64,000 nt of DNA from PALSA-693 sp963834725 (GTDB taxonomy: Bacteria > Actinomycetota > Acidimicrobiia > Acidimicrobiales > Palsa-688). The stretch covers positions 1,798,001 to 1,862,000 of the forward strand of contig CAWICN010000001.1 of assembly GCA_963834725.1 (NCBI GenBank), given 5' to 3'. A program made the translations under genes and the position numbers. Shown piece after piece: positions 1 through 12,000 of this stretch. The notes beneath the pieces were generated by a model. That model saw only the letters and a program-made list of their open reading frames with translations, was not told the DNA's origin and made no database searches. The stretch's first letter is position 1. Every line of letters begins with the position of its first letter.

Positions 1-3000
1 TAGCCTATGAGCTGCACGTCGCCCTGCTCCTGGGAGACCCAGCTGAGCACGAGGTCGCCGATCTTCTTCCCGGCGTACAGCGTCAGGACGTTGTCCTTGA
101 TGTAGACGTAGGCCTCGTTGATCTCTCCGGCGAGCGTCCCGGCGAGTGTGTTGAGGGTGACCGAGTACGTGGTAAGCTCCGGCACCGTGTCGCACACAGT
201 GAGCGCGACGCCGGGCGGCGTATAAAGGTTCGGCGTGATGAGCGGGCCACACCGCCCGACCGCGGGGCAGCCGGTGAGGTCGAGGGATGCCCGGGAGAAC
301 GCCAGGTCCATGCTCGCGACGGCGTTCGAGACGCTGATGTTGTCGATGTACTTGTTCATCGGCAAGATCGGCGCGTTGATCGCCTGCACTTGGAACGAGC
401 CGCTCAGGTAGACGATGAGGAACGGCTCGTTGGTCGGGATCAGCCGGCCGAACATGTCGTCGACGACCTGGAACTGCTGGCGGATCATGCGCCACATACC
501 GATCTCGGCGAGCCGGTAGTGCCCCGCGTTGAATGAGAGCTCCGGGGACCCGGCGGTGAAGCCGGTCATCGACGATGGCACCGCCGCACCGGTGACGAGC
601 GACAGAGCCATCCGGTAGCCGTTCACATACAGTGCGCCTCCTTCCCGCTCATGACCCGACAGCGGTGCGAGGAACGCCCTGGCCAGGTTCGTGGAGATGC
701 CCACCGCGTCAGCGTCATAGGGGTTGTCGATGACGCCGATCGGGGAGTACTCCGCCGCCCAATAGCCGACGAGACCCGCCTTCAGCAGGTCGTCCGACGT
801 GGCCGCCGCGATGTCGACGGTAGTGCCGTCGGTCTTGCGGATTCCGGTCCGGTTGATCGCGCCGTTGAAAAGGTAAATGTCGCGGATGTTGCCGGCCGCG
901 CCGCTGTTGTTGCCGAGCGGCATGGCAGCACCGTTGTCGGTGAACGCGGCCCCGATCAACAGATGCGCGCCGCCCGTCGAATAGACCGCCAGACCCGAAG
1001 CGCCGTTGGTCACCGTGTGATCGGTAGGGACCGTCTGCCAATCGCCGAACGTGCCGTCGTCGTTGACCGTCCGTACCGAGATCGCGACGGTGTATCCGCT
1101 TGCCGGCGGGTTCGCGACCTTGTTGAGGAACTTCCCGGTCTGCGTGTTCGCGCCCGCGCCGGCGGGCTGGACGCTGGAAATCGTGATGTCACCGCCCCCG
1201 GAGGGGAAGCCGGAGGAATGCCCCGACATTCCGCTGCTGCTGAGCGTACCCAGGTCTTTCGTGTCGAACGGGGCGGCGTACGGATCGGCGTCGTCACCGA
1301 TAGGCGTCATTGTGTGCTTCACAATCACCATCTGGTAGAACTGGCCGCTCGTGATCGACGGCCCGGTGAACACCGGACTGGTCTCCCCGTCAGCGTCGGT
1401 GAGCTCCAGAGTCACCTTCCCGCCGCTTACGCCGACCCGATACGACATGCTCAGCTGCGGCGTCGTGATGTCCGACGCGGTCCCCTTGTACAGCAGCCCC
1501 TGATCGAAGGAGAGGTCGGAGACCGCGAAGGTCATCGCGATACTGAGGTCGCGGTTGAAGTTGAAGTTGTCGCCTTTCTTGACCTCGAAGCCGGCCCCCT
1601 TGCACAGCATCGTGTAAGGCTGCTCATACGTGAGCGCGACATGGCGCCAGCCCGACGAGAACACCGGCGGTGTCGCGGCCGCGTGCAGCACCGTGTTGTT
1701 GATTCCGATGTAGATGTTCGAGTCGTCCTCGAAGTCGAGGTCCGCGTAGTACACCACCGGGGTGTTGGTGCTCGCGGCGTATGTGAACGGGTGGTACGCC
1801 CCCGGAGTCGAAGACGGGATCGAGTGCCAGAACTCGACGCTGAAGTCGCCCTGCGTGGTCATCAGCGAGTCGATGAGCGCATCGGTCGAGGTCACAGGCG
1901 TCTTGTACGCTGCGGCGAAGCTGAGGCTCGGCGTGGACGTCTCGGCGACGAACGTCGTGAAGGCGTTGTAGCCGCCCGTCTCGAAGGTCAGCGGGTAGGA
2001 GGGGGTGAAGTTGAACGGACCGGACTGCGTGAAGTTCGGCAGCAGCGCGGGGACGTCGATCTTCACGATGTTCGTAGGGCTCCCGGCCGTGTACATGATG
2101 TCGTAGAGCGTGTTCGTGCCGCTGGGATCGGCCGCCTGGAACTGGAAAAGGCCGGTATCGGACCGGGTGACGCCGGTCGGCTGCCCTGTGAAGCCGTAGA
2201 CGAGGCCGAACTGGCTCTCAGTATTCGAGATCGAGGTTGCTGCCCACATCGTGCCTGGGTTGATGCCGGCCGGCGCCGCGTCGCCGGCGGTGGTGCCGTC
2301 GGTCACCAGGTATGTGGTGCCGTTGAGGTCGAAGACGGTGAGCTGCTGCTGGGTTCCCGCCGGTTGTGACGCGTACACGGTGTACGTCTTCTGGACGGCG
2401 ACGTAGGAGGCCCCCGATTTGACGAGCGTGTACAGGACGTTCTTGTAGGTGAAGAAGTCGGAGCCGCCGGATTCGTGGGTTCCCGGGTAGACGTTGAGCA
2501 CCGTCGTCCCCGCAGCGACGGTGCCGATCGGCGCGACCGTTCCCGGGTAGTTTCCTGCGGCTGGCGCCACGGTCGACAGCGTGAAGAGCAGGCTCGAATC
2601 GAGCTTGAACGTCAGGGCCGGCTGCGCGATCGGGAAGCTCTTGGTGCCGGTGATCGCCAGCAGGTTGTGCGCGGCGTCCTCGACGTACCGGTACACCTGG
2701 CCGTTCAACGTGAACGTCGAATGCGGAACCGGCTGGCCGCTGGTGACGGTGACGTCGGTGGCCAGCGGTGAGACGTTGCCGTTGCCCACGATCATCTGCG
2801 GCACACGGTTGCTGTCGATGACATAGTTGGACCCGTTGATGCTGAACATCGTCGGGTTTGGCAGCAACGGCAGCTCCCGCTTGTCGCGGTCGATAACGAC
2901 CAGGCGCTTCGTGTCGAGGGTGTACATCGCCCGGCCGAGGGAAAAGGTCGGCGCGACGTAGACGGTGAACTGGCCGACGACGGAGGCCGCGTCGAATATG

Positions 3001-6000
3001 TCGAGGTCGGCGAAGATGAACCTCGGCCGGGTCGAGTCGAAGCGGTTGGTCAGCGTGAAGCCGGAGTTGCTGATCGGGATCGCCGCCTTGCCTTCGCCGA
3101 GCAGGGACCCGGTGCTCACGGTGTCGTAGGTGATCACGTACACGTCGTCGTTGACCGAGATGATGTCGCGGCTCGGCCGGACCGGGAAGGCAGCAGTTAT
3201 CGAGACGGGCAGGTTCGCAGCGTCGAGATGCAGGGTATAGGTGATCGACGGGTCGTTTAGCTTGAACGTGTTCTTCGACGTGAAGGCATGCGGCGGGGCG
3301 GTGTCGCCCACGACCATGCAAGCGGAGTAGTCGTTCCCAGCCGGAGCGCCCGCGATCGTGTAGAGGACGCCGTTGACCTCGAACGAGTTGAGGTTGGTCG
3401 GGATCGCTGGGTCGCCGTTCGTGGCCTGGACTTCGTCAATCTCGACGGTGAAGGTATTCGAGCCAACCGTCGCGACGCCGGCGTTGACGTTCGCTCCGGA
3501 GATCACCGGGATCAGGACGCGCACATCGTTGTAGTGGATGAGGTACGTCTTGCCATCCGCGGCGAGGAACGAGTACTGCGTAGTCTCCGGCAGGTAGGAC
3601 AGCACCTCGACACGGTTGTCTGCTACGTCGATGTAGTACGTCACGCCGGTGATCGCATCGGTGAAGAACTGGTTCGTGTAGCCGAACTCCACGGTGACCG
3701 GGTTGTTGCCGCTGCCGTCGAAGGTGAACGTCACGCCCGCCACGGAGTCGGTGAACATCTGCTGCGTCCCGGCCGAGGTGACGGTGAAGCTGTTCTGTGG
3801 GCTGCGGTTGTCAGTCGCCGTGGTGGCACCGACGGTGTAGATCACAGGCGTTCCGTTGACGGTGGCCGTGAACTGGTCGGTGCCGGTGTCGTAGGTGACG
3901 CCGGCCGGTTGGTACGTGGCCAGGTTGTTCGTCGAGTCGAGGGTGTAGGTGATCGGGCCCGCCGTCAGCGTCTGGGTCGGCGGCGCCCCGGCGAGGGCCG
4001 CCTGGTTCGTGGCCTTGACGACGTTGACCTCGTTGATCGTGTACCGAACGTTGCCGTCGACGGAGAACCCGTCGTCGGCCGAGATCACCCAGCCCTTGGT
4101 GACACTCCCGCCGGCCACCGTGTACGCGACGCTCGACAGCGGATCGACGCGCGGCACGATAAACCGGCCGTTCACCATGGGGAAGTAAGGTCCTGCTGCG
4201 TTCGCGTACGCAATCGGCACGTTAACCGTGTAGGTCGCGGCCCCCGCGGTGAACTGGTTGTTGAGGATCGGGTAGACGACCGGTGTGGCCTGGTCGTCGA
4301 CCGCAACAGTAACGCCCGTGGCCACGACCACGGACGCGACCAGCACGTTGGGCAGGCCGGTGGCCGGATACGGATACGTCACGTTGTTCGAGTCGACGAA
4401 CGACACGGTGGTCCCGTCGACGACGCAGGTGTACCTGATCTTGGTCACCGGATCGACGAAGAAGCCGCCCGTCAGGAAGTTGCCGGTGGCGGTGAGCGTG
4501 GGGACGGCGGTCGGACCGGCGGTGAAGGTGAACCCGTCGACGGTGACGACGCCGGCGGCCGCCGTGATGGTGTAGCGGAGCGGGATCGTGAACTGTCCGC
4601 TCGACACCGGGAAGACGTTGAAGATGTCGCCGGCGGCCGTGCCGGTGTCGGCCACTGGCACATTGACGTAGTAGATCGGTCCCCCGGGCACCTCGAAGTA
4701 GGCGCCGACCGCGAGGTTGCTGAATATCTCGTAGCTGTCGCCTGCGTGGACGGCGGTGTTGCCGCTGAGCGTGTAGGTCTTACCGGTGTCGGTGTCGGTG
4801 AACTGGTTGTTGACGGTGGCGTAGAAGTGCTGACCGTCGAAGGCTGCGACGTCGTCGGATCGCCCGACGTGGATGGTCTCCGTGCCGAAGGTGAACTGGT
4901 TCGGGTTCAGCGCGCCGGTGGTGTTGCCCAGGAAGGTCTTGGACGCGCCAGCCGTGATCGAGAAAGCGTCGGTCCGCACAATGTAGGTCCGACCCGCGGC
5001 TGTGAACGCGGGCGGAAAACCGGTCATGTGGAAGTAAGTGGTGCCGTCGAATGCCGTGATGTCGTTGACTGTGTACGTGGTGGCGCCGTCGGTGAACGCT
5101 GAGCGCGTATACGGCGGGGTGCCGGAGAGCGCGAACGGCGTGGGGGTCGAGACGACACCGTCGGATCCGATGTGGAAGCTCGTCGCGGCCCCGTCGTTGA
5201 AGGTCCGGTACTCGACGATCGGGTAGACGGCTCCTTCGCCGACCACGCTGGTGTTGTTGATCTGGTAGACGACGTTCGCGATCGTGACCGTCGTCGCGTT
5301 GGGCTCGGTCGTCACCGTGAAGCTGCGGTCGGCGGTGCTGATCGTGTACGTGACGCCGGACGTGGTCAGCGGATAGCTGGTGCCGTTGCCGACGAGCTGT
5401 CCGTTGAGTGTGTCGATCTCGTACACGTGGTTCTCGATAACGACGACGTTGCCCTGGGTGATGTTGAACTGCCCGGAGACGGTCGCGCCGTTGAGCGATC
5501 CACCCTTGAGCGCGATCGTGTACTGCACGCCGCCAAGCGTGAATTGCGTGTTCGAGGCGGACATCGGCTGGACGTTGCCCCCGCCGACCACCGTGTTCGG
5601 CTGGACGCTGGTGTTGATGACGTAGATCCGCCCGTTGATTGAAAACTGATACGGGTTGACCGGGTACGTGTGCTGATTGCCCGTGACGCTGACGTAGGCG
5701 CCGCTCGCATCCTGGTCGAAGGTATAGAAGTCGCCGCCGACCGTAAACATCTTGGGTGCCGTCATCAGCGCGTGGGCGCTGGGCGAGCCGGTCGTCGACG
5801 CCGAGTACGGGAACATCGGCGTGCCGTTGACAGTGTATGAGCCATCGGCGTAGCCGATCACGTAGCCGTATCCGCTGCCCGAGGCGAACGTGAGGCCGGT
5901 CGCGAGCAGCACCGTGGTCGTATTGGCACCTTCGGTGATGGTGACGCGGCCTTGCACGGGATCGTAGGAGTACTGGCGTCCGGTGACGCCGAGCACGATG

Positions 6001-9000
6001 GAGTTCAACGCGTTCGGATGATTGAACACGTCGATCGTCGCGACCTGACCGCCCATCGCGATCGAGAACGGCGTCAGAGGGACCGGCGACGGGGCCTTGT
6101 CACCCGCGGGCTGGTCGAGTCCCGCGTATTCCACGGAGTACGAGCCGCCCTGCAGGGGATTGAAGGTGAACCGCGTACGATCGACGATCACGTGCGCGTT
6201 GTCGGGGCTGAACTGGTAGGTATTGCCGGCGACAACGAGGCTGTAGCGGGACGTCGTACCGTCGGCGAGCGTGGTGGACGGGTTGACGCTGTAAGTGGCG
6301 CCGTTGAGCGTGAACTTGGGCAGAGTGACGACGCCGTAGATGGGATTGGAGGGGTCGGTCGTGTCGATGAAGTACTGTCCGCCGGACGGGGACGCCGTCC
6401 TGCCGTTAGAGTCCATCACCGTGTTGGCGGCCGCGTTGTACGTGTAGAACACTGTGTCGTCGGCCTTCATCGTGGTGCCCGGATTCTTGTTGGCTGCGAT
6501 CGCCGCCGGCACCGCGCCGGAGCCCTGGAACGCGCAGCTGAACGGCGTGCCGATCAGCGAGCCGAGCCCGTTGCCGCCGAACATCCCGCTCGGCGGCCCT
6601 GGCGGGATGGTCGGGCGCGGAATGGACGAGCTGAGGTCGGCCGATTTCAGCGTGGCCGGGAGCATGCGGTCGAGGCCGTGCGAGATGGAGCCGTAGAACG
6701 GGAGGGGCCGGCCGGACCTCGGGTCGGCCGGAACGGTCGCCGTCGACCCCGCGATCGCATACGCGACGGATCCCGAGTAGATCTGGGAGATCTGGACCGG
6801 ATGGCGGTCGGCCGCGGTGACATTGAGCAGGTAGCCGTTGAAGCCTGGCGTCCCGACGATCGGCGCCGCCTGCACCGCTCCGCCGACCGCCTGGATCGGC
6901 AAGTAGGCGGGCGGCTGCCCCGGCGTCGACGGGCCGAACGCCGCGTAGATGAGGCTCGAAGCCTTGTTGATCTGAGCGACGAGGTCCTGCGGGTTCACGT
7001 TGTTCGGCGTCCCGAGGGCGACCTTGAGGGTGAAGCTCGACGTCTCCCGGAGGCCACCGTTCGGCGAGTACAAAGCGTAGGTGAACAGCTCGTAGTAGTT
7101 GCCGTCCGCATCGATGTAGTACTTCGCGACCTTGTTGCCCGTGCCGGTGCCGTCGTCAACCAGGCACAAGGCATAACCCTGATCGATCAGTTCGAAGCTC
7201 GCGCCCTTCAGGGTCCAGTAGTGGTCGCGGGAGAAGATGAAGAAGTCGTACTTGGTCGGCAGGCCGTACAACGGGAAGCTGTTCGGGCCGGCCGGATTCG
7301 TCCCGATCGACACGACGTCGCGGTCGGCCTTCTTGCTCAGGAACACCGAGCCGGTGACGCCGTTGGCCAGGTGCAGGTTCGCCGACACCACCGAGCTATA
7401 GGTGTCCATCATCCCGAGCTGCGTCGGATGTACCGGGTTCTGCAGGCTCAGGATCAGCGACCGCGTGCGGTTGGAGAACGCCGGATCGGCGCTCGACGGC
7501 GGCACGTTCGCGATGAAGTTCGGCAGGCCCGGCGCCGTGTACGTGTCGTACGTCAGGCTCCAGAACTCGCGCGGCAGGCTGACGTCGGTGTTGAAGTACG
7601 CGGCGTCGAAGCCCATCGTGTTGGCGATCTGCTCGAGCAGCGGTACCTGCGACTTCTGTACGTCGTTGACGTCGAAGTGGTCGGGGCTGGAAAACGCGTA
7701 CCCGGACGCGCTCAAGTAGCCGTTGAGGAACACTATGCCCTTGGTCGTCTCGCCGAACAGATCGAGGGTGTCGTTGTCGTCGTTGTCGTACTCGAACAGC
7801 ACGCCGAGCGCCAAGTTCGTGCTCGACGACACGGCCGAGATGAAGCTCGTGCCTGTCTGGTCGTTCTCCAGTGCCGATTCTTCGATCTTGTAGACGCTGC
7901 CGGACACGGACAGGAAGCCCTTGACCGACATGCCCAGGTAGGCGTCCTCGATCGCCGTCGCGATGGGGCGGTTGTGCGAGGAGTAGACGATGTTCGGGCG
8001 GTCCATGCCGGGTCCGGCCGGTAGGATCTGCTGCGCGCAGATGTTCGTGGGCGGATTACGTTGCGGCTCGACGTTGGCCGAGCGCCAGCAGATTCCTTCC
8101 CGGATCTGGCCGTTGGTGAGGGCGAGCACTTGCTGCTTCGGCTGGAGCGCGTACTTGTGCGCCAAATCGTTTGGCGTGAACAGGACCACCAAGGGGTCGT
8201 AGACGAATTGGAGCTTCTGGAGTGAGAGCACTGGTTTGCCCTCGGCGTCGATGTTGACGTCGCGGTCCCACGTGATGCCGTTCACCGTGGCGCCGGAGTG
8301 CTCCACGATCTCCGGGTAGACGAACGTCCAAAACCGCTGGCCGAGGGAGTCGGAGATGTCGGCCACGAAGCCCTTGGTGGCGTCGAGCTCGGGGATCGGG
8401 ACGAAGATCGTCGGAACGTGGAACGTCTGGCCGGTGATGCTGATGAAGTCGAGGTTGTCGAGTGTGTCGACCATGGTCGTCGGCGTGTACGTCGCCCCGA
8501 AGAACTGCAGCTGGCTGCGCTTGTGCCGGGCGCCCTGGGCGAGGGCGAGGTTCCCGGTCGTGGCCGGGACGTAGGTGTCGATTAGGAGGCCGGCTGTCGA
8601 GCCCAGCCCCCCGAGGCCGCCGAGGATCTGGTTGTTCGAGACCGCCCGGACCATGTAAACGAGGTTGTTGTAGGGGATGAGCTCGAACTCCTGCCCGACC
8701 GGGTTGCCGTCGTCGTCGAGCGTCATGAGATCGCCGGTGCTGCTCAGTGTCGTGCCCATCGCCGCGTTGATGGCGTCGACGCTGATCAGCGTCGTGCTCG
8801 CCTGCCCTGCGACGTAGATCTCCGACGGGAAGTTGAGCGGCTGGTTCTTGCTGATCTGGAGATCGGCGGTGCCGGCGGTGGCGTTGATGGAGAAGTTCGT
8901 GTACTGCTTCACCCCGGCGTCGTTGGTCGTCACCGCGACCACGTACGGCGTGTTGGCGACAGAGATGGTCTTGGCGTTGTCGTAGTGCCGGTCCGAGAGG

Positions 9001-12000
9001 GTGTACGTGAGCTTGTAGAGATGTGCCGGAGGCCGCTTGTCTACGGTGAACTGCGCGTCGAGCCGCAGCGGGATCAGGTCGCCCGCGCCGAACGCAAGGT
9101 ACGCGGCGGAGCCAGGCGTATGCGTGGCCTGCATCAGGTGAGTGTCGGCGCTCCAATTCTTCCGCCGGCAGGCGAAGTAGGGCGTCGGCAGGCGGTTGAC
9201 GCCCGTTTCCAGGGCGAGCCCCTGGCCCACTGCGGGTAGCTGATGCCTGATGGAGTACGGGATGTTCGTGAACAGCGCCGATTCCGCGTAGCTCGTCGAC
9301 TCGAGCGCGTACGGGTAGTGCTCGAAGGTCAGGTCGTCGAAGGAGTTGGTCTGATCGAACAGCGAATACAGGTAGCCGAGGTTGAGCTCGTCCGTCTTGG
9401 CGAGCAGGTTCTGGTACTCGGTGCTCTCACGGGCGAAATGGCCGTACTGGTCGTGCACCATCGCGGGGACGATGACGGACATGTTGTAGCTGGTGAGCGT
9501 GTTCAGGAAGACGACGCGCACGTAGAACGGATCGTAGGTGAGGTTCTTCATCGGGTGCGGAAGCTGGTCGAACACGTCCTGGTCCGACTGCACCAGCTCG
9601 ATCAGGTATCCCTCGCCGGTTCTGACGTTGTTGACGGAGAAGCCGTAGATCGCGCCCAGCCTCTTCGCTTGCTCGATCGCCGGCGCCACACTCGCTGACT
9701 GCCGGTCCTGCGACACCGCGATCGCGGGATCCAGTTGCTTTGTGACCGCGAGGTCGGCGGCCCTGACCTGCGCGGCCTGCAGCTTGGCGCTCTGCACGTG
9801 CTGCAGGCTCTCGACGACGGCCGGCGCCACCACGTTCGGGCTCAGATTCGTCACGGCCTGACCGGCGACAGACCGTGTGATGACTTCGTGGGCGAACAGA
9901 CCGATTGTCGTCGTCGCGGATGTCGCCGTACTCGCCGTCGTAGCCGACGCGCCCCCGATGTCGAAGGGATTCGTTTGTAGCAACTCGGTCGGCACCAAGA
10001 TCTGCTCGGCGGACAGTGACCCCCCGTCCTTCACGGGCGGGGTCGTGTCCGGTGTCGATGTGATGAGCTGAAGCGCCGCGTCCAAGATGGACCGCAGCTG
10101 GTTCTGGTCGACGGTCTGCGTGAGCCGGTCGAGGGGGAAGCCGTAGATCGGCCAGACCGTCATCAGTTCGCGGTCGGCGTCGAGGTAGAGGTGCATCGGC
10201 TCGCGCCGTCGCGTCATGTCTTCGCCGAACTTCCCGGTGTCGTCCTGCGCCTGCGTGCGGCGATCGGGTTGGGTGGCGCCGGTGTACCGCACGTCGAGAT
10301 AGGGGTCGTGCTTGTTCGCGAACTGCCAGAACTTGGTCCGAGGCCACACGGTCGGGGGATAGGGCCGGGTACTCGGGTCGAAGTCGAGCGCCACGAGCTC
10401 GATGACGCTCACCATGTACCGGGTCTTCCCGATCAGGACGCTGTCTTCGGAGGGTACGAACACGAACTTGAGCGTGGAGTCGACGAGCACCGGACGCACG
10501 AGGCCCAGGAGTACGTGGTTGGGCGCGAAGGCCTGCGAGGACAGGTCGTCGGGCCAGGAGTTGACGACCGCGCTGGACAGGAAAACGTTCGATGGGCTCG
10601 GCTCGGCGGCCGCCTGGGTGTCGACGTTGATGTTCGGGTAGACGAATAGCGAGCTGTCGGTGACCTGAAGGTGATACGCGGGGACCCCGCTGACCTGCGC
10701 GTCGAGCGTCATCGTGCCGCTGGCGCCGGCGCCGGGCAGATCGGTGGGAGCCACGAAAAGGAAGACCGGGACCGACCACACCGTCATGGTCGAGTCGCCG
10801 CCGACGAAGCTGCCGAAATACCTGTCTCCGGCCCGGGGCGCGGACTCGTCGCCCGGCTTGGCGTTCGGGACGCTGACGTTCGAAGCCACAGGGGCCTGCG
10901 ACGCATCGAGCAGGTCGTACGTGCTCGTCTGCTGACCGTAGGTCAGGCGCACGCTGTACGAAGCGGCCTGCTGCACGCCCTGCGTGCCCACGGCAGGCGC
11001 CGGGAGCGTGAGGCTCAGCTTGGGATAGAGACGGACGGTGCTTGTCGTCGAGGTGTAGACCGTTCCGCCGACAAACGTGTGGGTCATGTCGCGGGCCTTG
11101 ACCTGAACTGTCTCCTGCGAGCCGTCCGCGCCGCGCACGTTCAGTGTGGTGCCGGTGAGAGCGAGGACGTACCAGACACCGTCTCGGAACTTCACGTCCA
11201 GCCCGGCGAGCGGGAGGTCGTACGGAGGTAGAGGCGGATCGATGTCTCGCCGCTCCAGGAGGTTCACCACCTTGGCGACGGCCGAGGCCTGGAAGACGGC
11301 CGCGTCTCCGAGCCCTTGCTCAGGAAATGGGGTGCCGATCTCGATGCTCGCGATGCCGGTCCCTTCGAGCGCCTCACGGGGGATCGACGCGGTGAGCCCC
11401 ACCTGGATCGTGACCGGCCCTTGCGGGGTCGTCGAGGGCGTGTTGCCGCCGGCTCCGATGATTTGCTTGAGTCCGGCGCCGATGACGCCAACACCGACGT
11501 CGACGGCTGCCACGTGCTCGGCGCCGCCCGCAGGCGCTGGGACCGGAACGGGGGCCGGGGCAGAGGCGGGCGTCGTCGTCACGCTGGCCACGACCGGAAT
11601 CGTGAGCTGGTCGACGACCGGTGTCGAGGCGGCGCGCGGGCTGAGGTGGAAGTCGAGCGTGGCGGCAGTGGCGGCGGTTCCAGCACCGCGTTCCCACTCG
11701 TTGGCCAACGCGGAGTCGAGCATTCCGGTGAGGACGTCCCACGAGTAGAGGTAGGACGACTCGCGGAGTCGGCGCGCGACGCTCTGCAGTGAGCCGCCGT
11801 TCAGGGACGAGTGTGCGGGGTCGAAGACGGTGACCGGGTCGATCGGCGCCGCGGTCGTGGCGGTGAAGCTCGCGTTCTCGGTGCCGTAGTCCCACAGCGG
11901 CAAGCCGAAGCAGGTGGTCCACGCGTTGTCCCGGTAGAAGCCGGTGATCCGTTGATTTGCGAAGACTGCCGAAGGCCACGTCGAGTGGTAGGTCAGTTCG

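Noticed and set aside
2218..3321. 367-codon minus-strand open frame inside the giant gene
   Set aside because: Out of frame with the continuous giant reading frame and with His/Arg/Pro-rich, non-protein-like composition.
651..8024. Long plus-strand open frames (for example 651-2369, 3288-5102, 5952-8024)
   Set aside because: They are antisense shadows of the giant minus-strand gene: Arg/Val/Asp-rich, no motifs, no ribosome sites.
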